Origin: CAZVJA01 sp964626885
GTDB lineage: Bacteria; Planctomycetota; Planctomycetia; Planctomycetales; Planctomycetaceae
Assembly: GCA_964626885.1 (NCBI GenBank)
Contig: CAZVJA010000055.1
Location: forward strand, 1-27,376
DNA length: 27,376 nt
Reading direction: 5' to 3'
A program made the translations under genes and the position numbers. Of this stretch, positions 1 through 7,335 are shown in pieces. The notes below the pieces were generated by a model, which was given only the letters and a program-made list of their open reading frames with translations, was not told the origin of the DNA and did no database searches. Numbering within the stretch: the stretch's first letter is position 1; every line of letters begins with the position of its first letter.

Positions 1-525
1 TCCGCCGACGAACCCGCCGGCAAGGAGAAGGCGAAGGATGTGATGATTGAGGACATTACCTTGTCGATCCCCGCCGGGTGGGAGCAGAAGCCGCCGTCAA
101 ATCGGCTGCGGCTGGCGCAATTCGACATTCCCAAAGCGGAGGGAGACGCCGAAGGGGCGGAGCTGGTGGTCTCAATGGCCGGCGGCAGCGTACAGGCGAA
201 CGTCGATCGCTGGATCGCGCAATTCCAGCGGGAAGAGCGAAAAGTGAAGGTGACGGAAGGGAAATGCCCACAGGGGGATTACATCTTCGTGGACATCACG
301 GGAACCTATAAGCAGCCCATCGGCCCGCCGATTGCCGGCAAGTACAAGGATCTCCCAAACGCCCGGATGCTGGGAGTGATTCTGAACGTCAAAGGGAAAG
401 GGAACTACTTCCTGAAGCTGGCCGGTCCAAACAAGACAGTCTCTGCGGCGGGGGCACAACTTCGCACGTCGTTCGGGGGCAATGAAAAAGAGGAGCAGGA
501 TCACAAGCCGGGCGGGGCGACTTGA
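1..525 (+). CDS. 3' part of an unknown, probably exported protein
   Basis: The reading frame is already open at base 1, so the true start lies outside the window; the in-frame GTG at 40 and ATG at 43 are probably internal. The visible part (174 codons) begins with a charged Ala/Lys/Glu/Asp stretch, as expected after a signal peptide or lipoprotein tether. It continues with a compact domain of the type 'iPaGWeqkpP...lAqFdiPkaeG...ElvvsmaGG', followed by a trailing polar tail rich in Glu, Lys and Gly. The pattern of amphipathic strands resembles small PsbP/Mog1-like folds, but this is only an impression. It ends with TGA, 60 bases before the next gene's likely start and on the same strand. I do not recognise a catalytic motif. 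Confidence 0.75.
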   Translation, partial: SADEPAGKEKAKDVMIEDITLSIPAGWEQKPPSNRLRLAQFDIPKAEGDAEGAELVVSMAGGSVQANVDRWIAQFQREERKVKVTEGKCPQGDYIFVDITGTYKQPIGPPIAGKYKDLPNARMLGVILNVKGKGNYFLKLAGPNKTVSAAGAQLRTSFGGNEKEEQDHKPGGAT

Positions 526-585
526 TCGCGCTTGCAACCTCGATTCTCCGTAGATCACTCCAGGTTCAGTTTCATCGGGGCAGAC

Positions 586-1494
586 ATGGCGGGCGATCAT
601 CGCTTCACGCGACGCGAGTTCCTCGGCAGCGCGATGCTGTGCGCCGCCGGCGCTGTGTCGGGAAGTCTGCTCCAGCAGAGCAACGCTGCGGAGCCAAAGG
701 GAGGAGTCGATTGGCCGATCGGCTGTTTCAATCGTCCCTGGGGTGCGTTTGAGTACGACCAGGCGCTCGATGGAATTGCTCAATCCGGGTTTCGTTTGAC
801 CGGGCTGCTCGGCGACCACGGCGGCAGAAACGTGTTGCAGCCGGATTTGACTCCCGAGATGTTGGTTGCATTCCGCGAGCGCATTCGGTTACACGGCCTG
901 ACGTTGAATATCGTATGGTTGCGCACCCGGCACGATGTTTCGGTGGATGAAAGCCTCCAGAATGCGCGTCGGCAGATCGACAACGCCCATCGACTGGGGG
1001 CGAAGTTTCTGTTCTCGATGGGCATCGATCAGCCGGCATTGTTTGAGCATTACTACCGCGTGATGGCGGACGCTTCCGCATATGCGGAGGACCAGGGGAT
1101 GCAGGTGGTGATGAAGCCGCATGGAGGATGCTCCGCGTCGGCCGACGAGATGCTCCGCACGGTCGAACGCGTGAACCACAAGAACTTCCGGCTGTGGTAC
1201 GACGCGGGGAACATTGTTCATTACACGGGCAAAGATCCGGTGGCGGATGTTGCCCGCGTCGCGCACCTGGTGACCGGTTTTTGCGCCAAGGACTGCGCGA
1301 AGCGCGGCGGCGACGTGATGTTGCAGTTCGGTGAGGGGAGTGTCGACTTCCGAGGAGTCTTCTCGCAATTGAAGAAAGTCGGTTTCCAGGGGCCGGTGAT
1401 GGTCGAATGTTGCCGCGGCGGCAGCCTGAAGGAGATCGCTGGGAACGCGGGCGCCAACCGTGAGTACCTGGAGCGTCTTCTGAGGTCTCTGTAA
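586..1494 (+). CDS. Tat-exported sugar phosphate isomerase/epimerase-like TIM-barrel protein
   Basis: A 302-residue protein. The N-terminus carries a twin-arginine signal, TRREFLG at residues 8-14, followed by a hydrophobic Ala/Gly stretch and an AxA-like cleavage region near residue 35. This motif favours the ATG at 586 over the upstream in-frame TTG at 532. The mature part fits the xylose isomerase-like/AP endonuclease 2 TIM-barrel family: a strand-helix repeat with 'VVMKPHGGCSASADEML' in the middle, 'LWYDAGNIVHYTG' (metal-ligand type Asp and His), and 'GEGSVDFRGVFSQLKKVGFQGPVMVE' near the C-terminus. Such proteins bind a divalent metal and isomerise or epimerise sugars. Planctomycetes carry many exported copies with unknown substrates. 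The real substrate cannot be read from the sequence. Confidence 0.85.
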   Translation: MAGDHRFTRREFLGSAMLCAAGAVSGSLLQQSNAAEPKGGVDWPIGCFNRPWGAFEYDQALDGIAQSGFRLTGLLGDHGGRNVLQPDLTPEMLVAFRERIRLHGLTLNIVWLRTRHDVSVDESLQNARRQIDNAHRLGAKFLFSMGIDQPALFEHYYRVMADASAYAEDQGMQVVMKPHGGCSASADEMLRTVERVNHKNFRLWYDAGNIVHYTGKDPVADVARVAHLVTGFCAKDCAKRGGDVMLQFGEGSVDFRGVFSQLKKVGFQGPVMVECCRGGSLKEIAGNAGANREYLERLLRSL

Positions 1495-1572
1495 GCGCTG
1501 TCCTGCTCGGCAATGATTCTGCCTCAGCACCTGCGAAGGTCGAAGCAAGGTGTGGTTACCGGGTCGAGTCGT

Positions 1573-1629
1573 CAAGTACAGGGTTTCGGCTTCCAGTTCG
1601 GGATTTCGAGCGAAACCTTGCCCGTACTT
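1573..1629. repeat. Imperfect inverted repeat between the epimerase-like and YHYH genes
   Basis: The arms read AAGTACAGGGTTTCG near 1574-1588 and CGAAACCTTGCCCGTACTT near 1611-1629. The second is the reverse complement of the first with a short insertion. They lie in the 208-base gap between the stop at 1494 and the next start at 1703. There is no T-run, so this is not a standard intrinsic terminator; it could be an RNA stem or an operator. No other feature was seen in the gap. Confidence 0.35.
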
Positions 1630-1702
1630 CGGGGTTTAATCCAGAAGTCGCGCCCTGCTGGACGCATACCCGTGCGTACCGCCGCCGAGATGGGGAAACT
1701 GC

Positions 1703-2635
1703 ATGATGATCCGACAACTATCCGTCGCCGCAATGCTGCTTTCGCTACTGCCGATTTCGTGGATTTGCGCGCACGAGGGGTCCGGGAGTCCACATCATCA
1801 CGATACCGGTGAGAGCGGAACGGATTTGAAGCATGTCCGCATCACTGTTCGCGACGACTTCCGGTACATCGAGTCTGATGGTCTGCCGGGGCACTCCACC
1901 GGCCGTTTTCCGAATCGCGGCAATCCGAATTCGATCCGTTCGCAGCGTTACGAGTTTCGCGTTCCGCTTCATCCCACTTCGCTGGAAACGCCTGTTCCGA
2001 TTCGTCACCAGCCCTTCGGCGTGGCGCTCAACGGCGTCGTCTTCGATCCTGGAACCGCGGAATTTTGGCACAATGATCCGCGCAGCGGCTGGAACTACGA
2101 CGCATTTTCGGGAAAGCTCAACCTCGGCCTTGATACGAACAACGCGCACGTGCAGCCCAACGGCGCGTATCACTATCATGGGATTCCGACGGGATTGATT
2201 CGGATGTTGGGAGGTAATGATAAAAGGATGCTTCTGGTCGGATACGCCGCCGACGGATTTCCGATCTATGCCCCCAGATGCCATAAGGATGCGAACGATT
2301 CCCACAGCGAGTTGGACAAAATGAAGTCCAGCTACAGGCTGAAGAATGGGGTCCGTAGTGGTGAACCCGGGGGAAAATTCGACGGCACCTTCGTGGAAGA
2401 CTGGGAGTACGTGGCCGGCTCTGGGAACCTGGATGAGTGCAACGGAAGAACCGGTGTGACTCCTGAGTATCCGGACGGAACTTACTATTATGTGCTGACC
2501 GAGGAGTTTCCGTTCATCCCGCGTTTGTTCCGCGGCGGACCAGACGCAAGTTTTGAGCGTCACGGTCCTCCCGGAGGGGGCCCTCCGCGCGGCCGGCCTC
2601 CTCGCAACCGCAGGGCTCCCGTCCCTGGTGGTTGA
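1703..2635 (+). CDS. Secreted YHYH-domain protein
   Basis: A 310-residue protein. A signal peptide is clear: Met-Met-Ile-Arg, then a hydrophobic run to about residue 22, with a cleavage site of the ICA|HEG type. The family motif YHYH is at residues 156-159, inside 'GAYHYHGIPTGLI', and is followed by the typical 'LLVGYAADGFPIYAP' and a late 'TYYYVLTEEFPFIPR'. YHYH proteins are secreted, His-rich proteins of unclear activity, sometimes discussed as metal-binding. A second His cluster (HHHD, 31-34) lies just after the cleavage site. The C-terminus is a Gly/Pro/Arg-rich tail (about 288-310) that is probably disordered. Two adjacent ATG codons occur at 1703 and 1706; either could be the start. Confidence 0.85.
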   Translation: MMIRQLSVAAMLLSLLPISWICAHEGSGSPHHHDTGESGTDLKHVRITVRDDFRYIESDGLPGHSTGRFPNRGNPNSIRSQRYEFRVPLHPTSLETPVPIRHQPFGVALNGVVFDPGTAEFWHNDPRSGWNYDAFSGKLNLGLDTNNAHVQPNGAYHYHGIPTGLIRMLGGNDKRMLLVGYAADGFPIYAPRCHKDANDSHSELDKMKSSYRLKNGVRSGEPGGKFDGTFVEDWEYVAGSGNLDECNGRTGVTPEYPDGTYYYVLTEEFPFIPRLFRGGPDASFERHGPPGGGPPRGRPPRNRRAPVPGG

Positions 2636-2690
2636 TGATGTTCCCCAGGAAAAACCTGGCTCCTGTCTCGACAATCTGGCGGCTGGAAGT

Positions 2691-2800
2691 CCGTTGAAAA
2701 ATGCACAGACAAGAATGTCCGTGCTCCAGAAATACGACAAATCCCCTGCGTTGGGGGCCAGACATTCCTGTCTGGCGCAACTGACTCCATTTTTCAACGG
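2691..2800. repeat. 110-bp MITE-like element with exact 13-bp terminal inverted repeats
   Basis: CCGTTGAAAAATG at 2691-2703 is the exact reverse complement of CATTTTTCAACGG at 2788-2800. Inside are two further hairpins: 2704-2723 (CACAGACA, loop AGAA, TGTCCGTG, one mismatch) and 2757-2776 (GCCAGACA, loop TTCC, TGTCTGGC, perfect). It sits between the convergent YHYH and SIMPL genes. The architecture is that of a non-autonomous element or REP-type repeat. No second copy was noticed in this window, so mobility is inferred. A small unrelated hairpin (CCAGG-AAAAA-CCTGG, 2645-2659) lies just upstream and may help end the YHYH transcript. Confidence 0.7.
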
Positions 2801-2863
2801 GCTGCCAGAGGCGTTCTCTCGAAGTACACGGGGGAAGATGGCAAATAACCATTTGGCTGTTCG

Positions 2864-3769
2864 TCAATCGACGATGTCATAAACCACATGGAGTGCCGCT
2901 GAAAACGGAATCGCGCGTATCTCCTCGGGATTGCCATCTCCCGCCGCTTCGTTGGCCTTCTCTCCGTTTTCAGAACCCGCGGTTGAAGAAGCGGCTCCGT
3001 ACAGTTGCGCGATCGCGCCGTAAAATTGCGTCGTCGAGTCGTCGCTCGTAGCGGTTTCGGACGCTGATCTCACTTTGCCGACTTTAACGCCGAGCAGGGC
3101 CGCGAGGCGATCGGCTTTTGTACGGGCGTCTTTCGCGGCGAGTTCCAGCGCTTTTTGACTCGCAGCTTCCGACTGCATCACGCGAAAGCGCAACATGGAG
3201 TTGTTTCCGTAGTTGTTGGAGAAGTCGAAGTCGACCCCCATATTGGCGTAAGAATAGGCTGAGGAAGCCGAGCCGACGATGAGCGCGGCATCCTTCGCGG
3301 CATCGATGATTTTAACGAGGCTTTCTGAAAGCTGTTCCCGATTGAGCTTGTCGATTCCTTCCAGCCGTAGGATCACTTTCTCATGAAAGACCACATGGCT
3401 GACGAGCGGCGTCTCTCCCTCCTGACCGGAGAGGATCATCTGAGCCTGTTGGGCGCTGTTGGGGGAGTTAACGTTTCTCTGTGACGATCGAAATTTCAAC
3501 CCGTCAATCTTCAGGTTTTGAATCGTCTCCTCCGCGCGGCGTCGGTTATCACGTAGCTGCTTTAACGCGTCAGCAGCAAGTTCCGCCTGCCCGATCACGA
3601 TTCCATCTAACTCAAGTACATCGGGACGAACTCTCACCGTTCCCATCCCGGTGACTGACAATGTTTTTCCATCGTCCCCCCGGGCGGTTGCCGCGGCTGC
3701 GAGAACAATCATCCAGAAATACTTCGGGAATATCCGCGTGTAACGGCAGCGGGGTTTTGGCAGGGACAT
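2864..3769 (-). CDS. SIMPL-domain (DUF541) exported protein
   Basis: A 301-residue protein. The ATG at 3769 gives 'MSLPKPRCRYTRIFPKYF' followed by a hydrophobic run ending AAAATARG|DD, a plausible signal peptide; an upstream in-frame TTG at 3790 is less likely. The mature part opens with 'LSVTGMGTVRVRPDVLELDGIVIGQAEL', the hallmark of SIMPL/DUF541 proteins (strand, 'G.G.v.v.PD', long helix). It continues with a helix-rich middle and a conserved 'AAKDARTKADRLAALLGVKVGKV', ending in strands 'ALHVVYDIVD'. Family members are periplasmic or envelope proteins, some linked to oxidative stress (YggE); biochemical activity is not established. The Gln/Ala/Ser-rich insert before the last strands is probably flexible. 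It is convergent with the YHYH gene. Confidence 0.85.
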   Translation of the reverse strand: MSLPKPRCRYTRIFPKYFWMIVLAAAATARGDDGKTLSVTGMGTVRVRPDVLELDGIVIGQAELAADALKQLRDNRRRAEETIQNLKIDGLKFRSSQRNVNSPNSAQQAQMILSGQEGETPLVSHVVFHEKVILRLEGIDKLNREQLSESLVKIIDAAKDAALIVGSASSAYSYANMGVDFDFSNNYGNNSMLRFRVMQSEAASQKALELAAKDARTKADRLAALLGVKVGKVRSASETATSDDSTTQFYGAIAQLYGAASSTAGSENGEKANEAAGDGNPEEIRAIPFSAALHVVYDIVD

Positions 3770-4040
3770 ATCGAGAATCCTTGATTTCAATGGAAGATCG
3801 AAGCTTGGTGCTTTACATCGCAGAACTGGTAGTGCAAGGGATTGGAATTGAACGCGTCCTCATCATAGCCTGCGGTTCAAGAATTCGCTCTTCATTTTTC
3901 GTCGTTTGAGAGTCATTGCGGGCGTTATGTAGATACAATGGCGCGATCGAGATTGCCATTGCATTGCGGCCGGCAGCGGCCGCGACACGGAAAAGCTTTT
4001 CAGAATCTCGCTCCTGCTAATGGTGGAATAACTTGCGGCC

Positions 4041-4481
4041 ATGCGCATCGCCCTCGGTTCAGATCACGCCGGATATCGGTATAAAGAAATCATCAAGCAG
4101 CATTTGCTGCAATCCGGGCATGAGCCGCAAGATTTCGGCACTTACAGTCTCGATTCCGTCGATTACCCGGATTTCGTCCGACCAGCGGCGGAGGCGGTTG
4201 CCAGTGGAGTTTGCGATCGGGGCATTGTGCTGGGGGGCTCGGGCAACGGCGAGGCGATCGCTGCCAACAGGGTGCCGGGTGTGCGCTGTGCCGTTTGCTG
4301 GAACGTCGATACCGCCCGGCTGGCGCGGCTGCACAACGATGCGAACGTCATCTCGCTCGGGGAGCGGATGATGGACCCCGCGACGGCATTAGCCATTGTT
4401 GATATGTGGCTGGTGACTCCCTTTGAGGGGGGACGCCACGCTCGCCGAATCGCGAAGATCGACGGGATAGTTGAGAGTTGA
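4041..4481 (+). CDS. rpiB: Ribose-5-phosphate isomerase B (RpiB/LacAB family)
   Basis: A 146-residue protein, normal family length. It interconverts ribose 5-phosphate and ribulose 5-phosphate in the cytosolic pentose phosphate pathway. Motifs: 'ALGSDHAGYRYKE' at 4-16 (substrate-binding Asp8-His9), 'DYPDF' at 41-45, 'GGSGNGEAIAANRVPGVRCA' at 65-84, and 'HNDANVISLGERM' at 98-110. The E. coli-type catalytic Cys of the CGTG loop is replaced by Gly65, and Glu71 follows the loop. This matches the actinobacterial/mycobacterial RpiB type, where a glutamate acts as base, so the enzyme is probably active. ATG at 4041 agrees with the family start. The 271 bases upstream separate it from the divergent SIMPL gene and contain a TACAAT box at 3934-3939 without a well-spaced -35 element. 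Confidence 0.93.
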   Translation: MRIALGSDHAGYRYKEIIKQHLLQSGHEPQDFGTYSLDSVDYPDFVRPAAEAVASGVCDRGIVLGGSGNGEAIAANRVPGVRCAVCWNVDTARLARLHNDANVISLGERMMDPATALAIVDMWLVTPFEGGRHARRIAKIDGIVES

Positions 4482-4650
4482 GAGTCGGAAGGGAAGAAAG
4501 TTCAATATCTAATGATGAATGTCTCATGTCAGCAAAGTGGAATTTAGCAGAACAGCCGCTCGCGGCTTAGCTGCTTTTCGTGACCCTTTGTTCTCCTGAA
4601 GCCCGAAGTCTGATCACCTGAAACCCATCTCTTTTGAACTCGGACAATCC

Positions 4651-5196
4651 ATGACCCATCCTTGGCACGACGTTATCCCCGGCGAAAATCTCCCGCAGGA
4701 ATTCACCACGATCATCGAAATTCCAATGGGATCGAACGTCAAGTACGAACTCGACAAACAGACGGGACTGCTCCGTCTCGACCGCGTGTTGTATTCCGCG
4801 GTGCACTATCCCGCGAACTACGGCTTCATTCCGCAGACGCTCGCGGAAGACGACGATCCGCTCGATGTGCTCGTGCTCTGTCAGGAACCGGTTGCTCCGC
4901 TAACCCTGGTCGAAGCGCGGTCCATCGGCTTGATGACCATGATCGACAGCGGCAAGAGAGACCACAAGATCCTCGCCGTGGCAATTGGTGACCCGGAGTA
5001 CAACGGCTTCCGGGATGCCAGTGAACTCCCCCCGCATCGGCTGGCGACCCTTCGAAGGTTCTTTCAGGATTACAAGCAACTCGAGGGGAAGGCGGTTGAG
5101 GTCGACGAGTTCCAACCCGCCGCCTTCAGCACGCAGATCATCCAGAATGCTCTCGAACAGTACAGCCTGCTCCGCCGCCGCGGTTTCGGTACCTGA
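4651..5196 (+). CDS. ppa: Inorganic pyrophosphatase, class I (family I)
   Basis: A 181-residue soluble enzyme that hydrolyses pyrophosphate to phosphate and so drives biosynthetic reactions. The family signature DDDPLDV lies at residues 67-73, with the Mg2+-binding aspartates. Other family blocks are 'EIPMGSNVKYELDK' (23-36), 'RLDRVLYSAVHYPANYGFIP' (42-61) and 'DHKILAV'. The C-terminal part 'LRRFFQDYKQLEGKAVEV' is also typical. Length fits bacterial class I enzymes. ATG at 4651 is preceded by a 169-base gap in which no feature stands out. It lies on the same strand as rpiB and yccF but is spaced widely enough for its own promoter. Confidence 0.95.
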   Translation: MTHPWHDVIPGENLPQEFTTIIEIPMGSNVKYELDKQTGLLRLDRVLYSAVHYPANYGFIPQTLAEDDDPLDVLVLCQEPVAPLTLVEARSIGLMTMIDSGKRDHKILAVAIGDPEYNGFRDASELPPHRLATLRRFFQDYKQLEGKAVEVDEFQPAAFSTQIIQNALEQYSLLRRRGFGT

Positions 5197-5293
5197 TTTT
5201 CGCCGATTCCCTGATCCCTGTCCCAAAAAATCGCCAAGATTCGGCCGGGTCGAGCGAATAGCTCTCCGTCGATCGGTTTCTTACGGTGTTTAC

Positions 5294-5300
5294 GGGGAGG
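5294..5300 (+). promoter_or_regulatory. Ribosome binding site that sets the yccF start
   Basis: GGGGAGG ends six bases before the ATG at 5307. This supports that ATG rather than the upstream in-frame GTG at 5286, which overlaps the site and lacks its own. Confidence 0.6.
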
Positions 5301-5306
5301 CGGAAA

Positions 5307-5690
5307 ATGTTGTCCTTGTTGGGAAATATTTTGTGGTTGATTTGCGGCGGGCTGCTCTCGGGCATCGGGCATGTGCTGGGGGGAGTGGCGCTCTGCTTGA
5401 CGATTATCGGCATCCCGTTCGGATTTCAGGAAATCAAGATCGGTCTGGCGACGTTCGCTCCTTTCGGCATGGAACTGGTCACAGCCGAGCACGCCGACAC
5501 ACCCGTCATGATTCTGCTGAATGTCATCTGGCTGGTGGTGTGGGGCTGGGTGCTGGGGTTTCATCACTTAATTTGGACGCTGCTGCTGGGAATCACGGTG
5601 ATCGGCATTCCCTTCGCCCTGCAGCATCTGAAGCTGATCCCGTTGTCGCTTTGGCCCTTTGGCCGCGACTTGGTGCCAATGCATCACTGA
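5307..5690 (+). CDS. yccF: YccF-domain inner membrane protein
   Basis: A 127-residue, strongly hydrophobic protein with two halves of similar design: 'MLSLLGNILWLICGGLLSGIGHVLGG...LTIIGIPFGFQEIKIGLATFAPFG' and 'MILLNVIWLVVWGWVLGFHHLIWTLLLGITVIGIPFALQHLKLIPLSLWPFG'. The repeated 'IIGIPFgfQ..Ki....faPFG' / 'VIGIPFalQhlKl....lwPFG' blocks are the YccF (DUF307) hallmark. About four membrane segments are expected. No biochemical function is established for the family. The two halves look like an internal duplication. The gene is 110 bases downstream of ppa on the same strand. Confidence 0.85.
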   Translation: MLSLLGNILWLICGGLLSGIGHVLGGVALCLTIIGIPFGFQEIKIGLATFAPFGMELVTAEHADTPVMILLNVIWLVVWGWVLGFHHLIWTLLLGITVIGIPFALQHLKLIPLSLWPFGRDLVPMHH

Positions 5691-5747
5691 ACAACGCGAA
5701 CTGTGCTATTCATTCGCGCGGCTTGGTGCTTCATCAGGCAACCGGCT

Positions 5748-6617
5748 TCAAAAGTCAACCACGACGTCGCTTGCTTCGCGCGTTAACAGAAAGCCGAACA
5801 GGTTCACGTCAGTTTCATTGCCGATGAACCGGACGTGTCCGTCGACGAAGAGGAATTGCACGCCGCCGGCGTGCCGGCTGGAAAACTGAAATCGCCTCTC
5901 ACAACTGCTGGAGCAGCTTGTCGCCGGCGGATTCATTCCCGGGACCGCACAGCCCGACTGGCAGCGCCACCAGCGAAGCACTGACCGGGCAAATCCCTGA
6001 CTCCCGCCGCCGCCTCCTCCCCCGCCGCTATTATTGGCTCCCCGCGCCCAGCCACCGACATCGTATGCGAGTTCGCCGACTGCAATGGTCGAGGACGTGC
6101 CGTCGGAGATATCTCGCATCTGGATGCTGGAGATTGGATACAACACGCCGTTGTCGTCGCCAGGGAGTGTCCCCGCATTGCCGGCGTAATGTCCCGTACC
6201 GTAGCGGTTGGCGACGATCTCATCACTTTGCGAAGGACATCGAAAGACTGCAAGTGATGTCGCGACCGCTTGGATGTTCTTCGCGTGGTCGAAACGGTAA
6301 TTGTAGTCGTACAGCGCCTGCAGATTTCCCTGCTCGAAGTACGGGAGCGACAAGGCCTGCCAGGTGTGCAGCAAATGATTTTGAGCGGTGCTCCCGCTTG
6401 TACCCAGCACTCCCGGCGGAAAGACGCGCAAGGCCTCCTGATAGTTTGCGAGAGCAATCCCGATCTGGTGCAGGTTATTCTGGCAGGTCATGCGGCGTGC
6501 GGCCTCGCGGGCCGACTGGACCGCCGGCAACAACAGAGAAACGAGCACCGCGATGATCGCCATCACAACCAGAAGTTCGATCAACGTGAAACCGGACTTC
6601 ATTTTTGAGTTGTTCAT
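5748..6617 (-). CDS. DUF1559 protein with prepilin-type N-terminal methylation motif
   Basis: A 289-residue protein. The N-terminus 'MNNSKMKSGFTLIELLV' holds a type IV prepilin/pseudopilin cleavage motif: cleavage is expected after Gly9 to leave Phe10, with Glu14 at mature position 5. A hydrophobic helix follows (to about 32), then 'PAVQSAREAARRMTCQNNLHQIGIALANYQE', the start of the DUF1559 domain. 'ISDGTSSTIAVGE' lies at 170-182 and the C-terminal signature 'HAGGVQFLFVDGHVRFI' at 249-265. Planctomycetes carry very many of these; the role is probably a surface or pseudopilus subunit, not proven. A poly-Gly run at 198-205 is unusual. Its ATG overlaps the TGA of the upstream TiaS-like gene (ATGA, 6614-6617), so translation is probably coupled. 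Confidence 0.9.
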   Translation of the reverse strand: MNNSKMKSGFTLIELLVVMAIIAVLVSLLLPAVQSAREAARRMTCQNNLHQIGIALANYQEALRVFPPGVLGTSGSTAQNHLLHTWQALSLPYFEQGNLQALYDYNYRFDHAKNIQAVATSLAVFRCPSQSDEIVANRYGTGHYAGNAGTLPGDDNGVLYPISSIQMRDISDGTSSTIAVGELAYDVGGWARGANNSGGGGGGGGSQGFARSVLRWWRCQSGCAVPGMNPPATSCSSSCERRFQFSSRHAGGVQFLFVDGHVRFIGNETDVNLFGFLLTREASDVVVDF

Positions 6618-7321
6618 TTAAGCTTCACCGCCCTCCAGATGCCTTCGGATGGATCGACGAACAGCATGATCCGGCCTTGTCGAATGTTGGGTCGCAGGTG
6701 CTTGCCGACGTCGACCGCCCCGGCCGTGACAGGTTCCCTCGAATCGAGACGCTGTACCTCGATGCCCCGTTCGTGGATGGCCCCAATGTCCGTGCTGCCC
6801 GAAAGATCGTCGGGCCATTGACCAAGTTGCACGACCCTCCCATCATCATTTCCAGCCGCCAGCCCGACGGCCGCTAACGCACCGATCACGCCGCCGTTCG
6901 TGCCGCCAAGTCCTTCCAGATGGATCCCCGCACGCGCCGCGAGCGCCATGGCGGCCGCTTGATCGATCATCTCGCGCTGGCACCGTCGGCCGAACTCGAT
7001 GACTTCCTCGGATATGGTGCGAGCCACGCACAGGCCGGGATCACTCCCCATGACAAACCAGTCCTGCATCACCGCTCGACACTCATCTCTTAAAAAGTCG
7101 ATGTCCTCAGGGTGATGACTTTCGAGCCTCAGCGAGGCGGAGCCGTTCTTCGACGTGCATGGGACGCGGGGATCTTCCAACAATTGATGCCGGACGATGC
7201 GGAGACAGCGGCAACGTTCCGCGACTCGTGCCGCAATCGCCCGGGCGAGCTGGTTCGTCCCGGGCGAGTCGAGAGTGTCGGTATCATCAATGCCGACGAG
7301 AATCATGGATTCGTCTCTCAT
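6614..7321 (-). CDS. Short TiaS-like protein (archaeal tRNA-Ile2 agmatinylcytidine synthetase homologue without C-terminal domains)
   Basis: A 235-residue protein. 'ILVGIDDTDTLDSPGTNQLA' at 7-26 matches the DDTD motif that begins archaeal TiaS. 'VPCTSKNGSASLRL' at 53-66 matches the 'vP.KTrGNGAv' block, 'GSDPGLCVA' at 92-100 the 'NPG' block, and 'GTNGGVIGALAAVG' at 140-153 the 'GrGlIGAlAAiG' block. TiaS modifies C34 of tRNA-Ile2 with agmatine using ATP and is about 420 residues long, with OB-fold and zinc-ribbon domains. This protein stops before those domains, so it probably lacks the tRNA-recognition part and may do a different ATP-dependent reaction. Start: ATG at 7321, or ATG at 7306 (Met6). 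It begins 14 bases after the membrane protein gene and overlaps the DUF1559 gene by 4 bases. Confidence 0.75.
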   Translation of the reverse strand: MRDESMILVGIDDTDTLDSPGTNQLARAIAARVAERCRCLRIVRHQLLEDPRVPCTSKNGSASLRLESHHPEDIDFLRDECRAVMQDWFVMGSDPGLCVARTISEEVIEFGRRCQREMIDQAAAMALAARAGIHLEGLGGTNGGVIGALAAVGLAAGNDDGRVVQLGQWPDDLSGSTDIGAIHERGIEVQRLDSREPVTAGAVDVGKHLRPNIRQGRIMLFVDPSEGIWRAVKLK

Positions 7322-7335
7322 GAGATGCGGCCGCT

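Noticed and set aside
1745..2797. A 350-codon minus-strand frame across the YHYH gene
   Set aside because: Antisense to a gene with a signal peptide and YHYH motif; it also runs through the inverted-repeat element.
3790..3900. A tRNA-like TTCAAGA loop upstream of rpiB
   Set aside because: The flanking bases do not pair as a T-arm and no anticodon or acceptor stem could be built.
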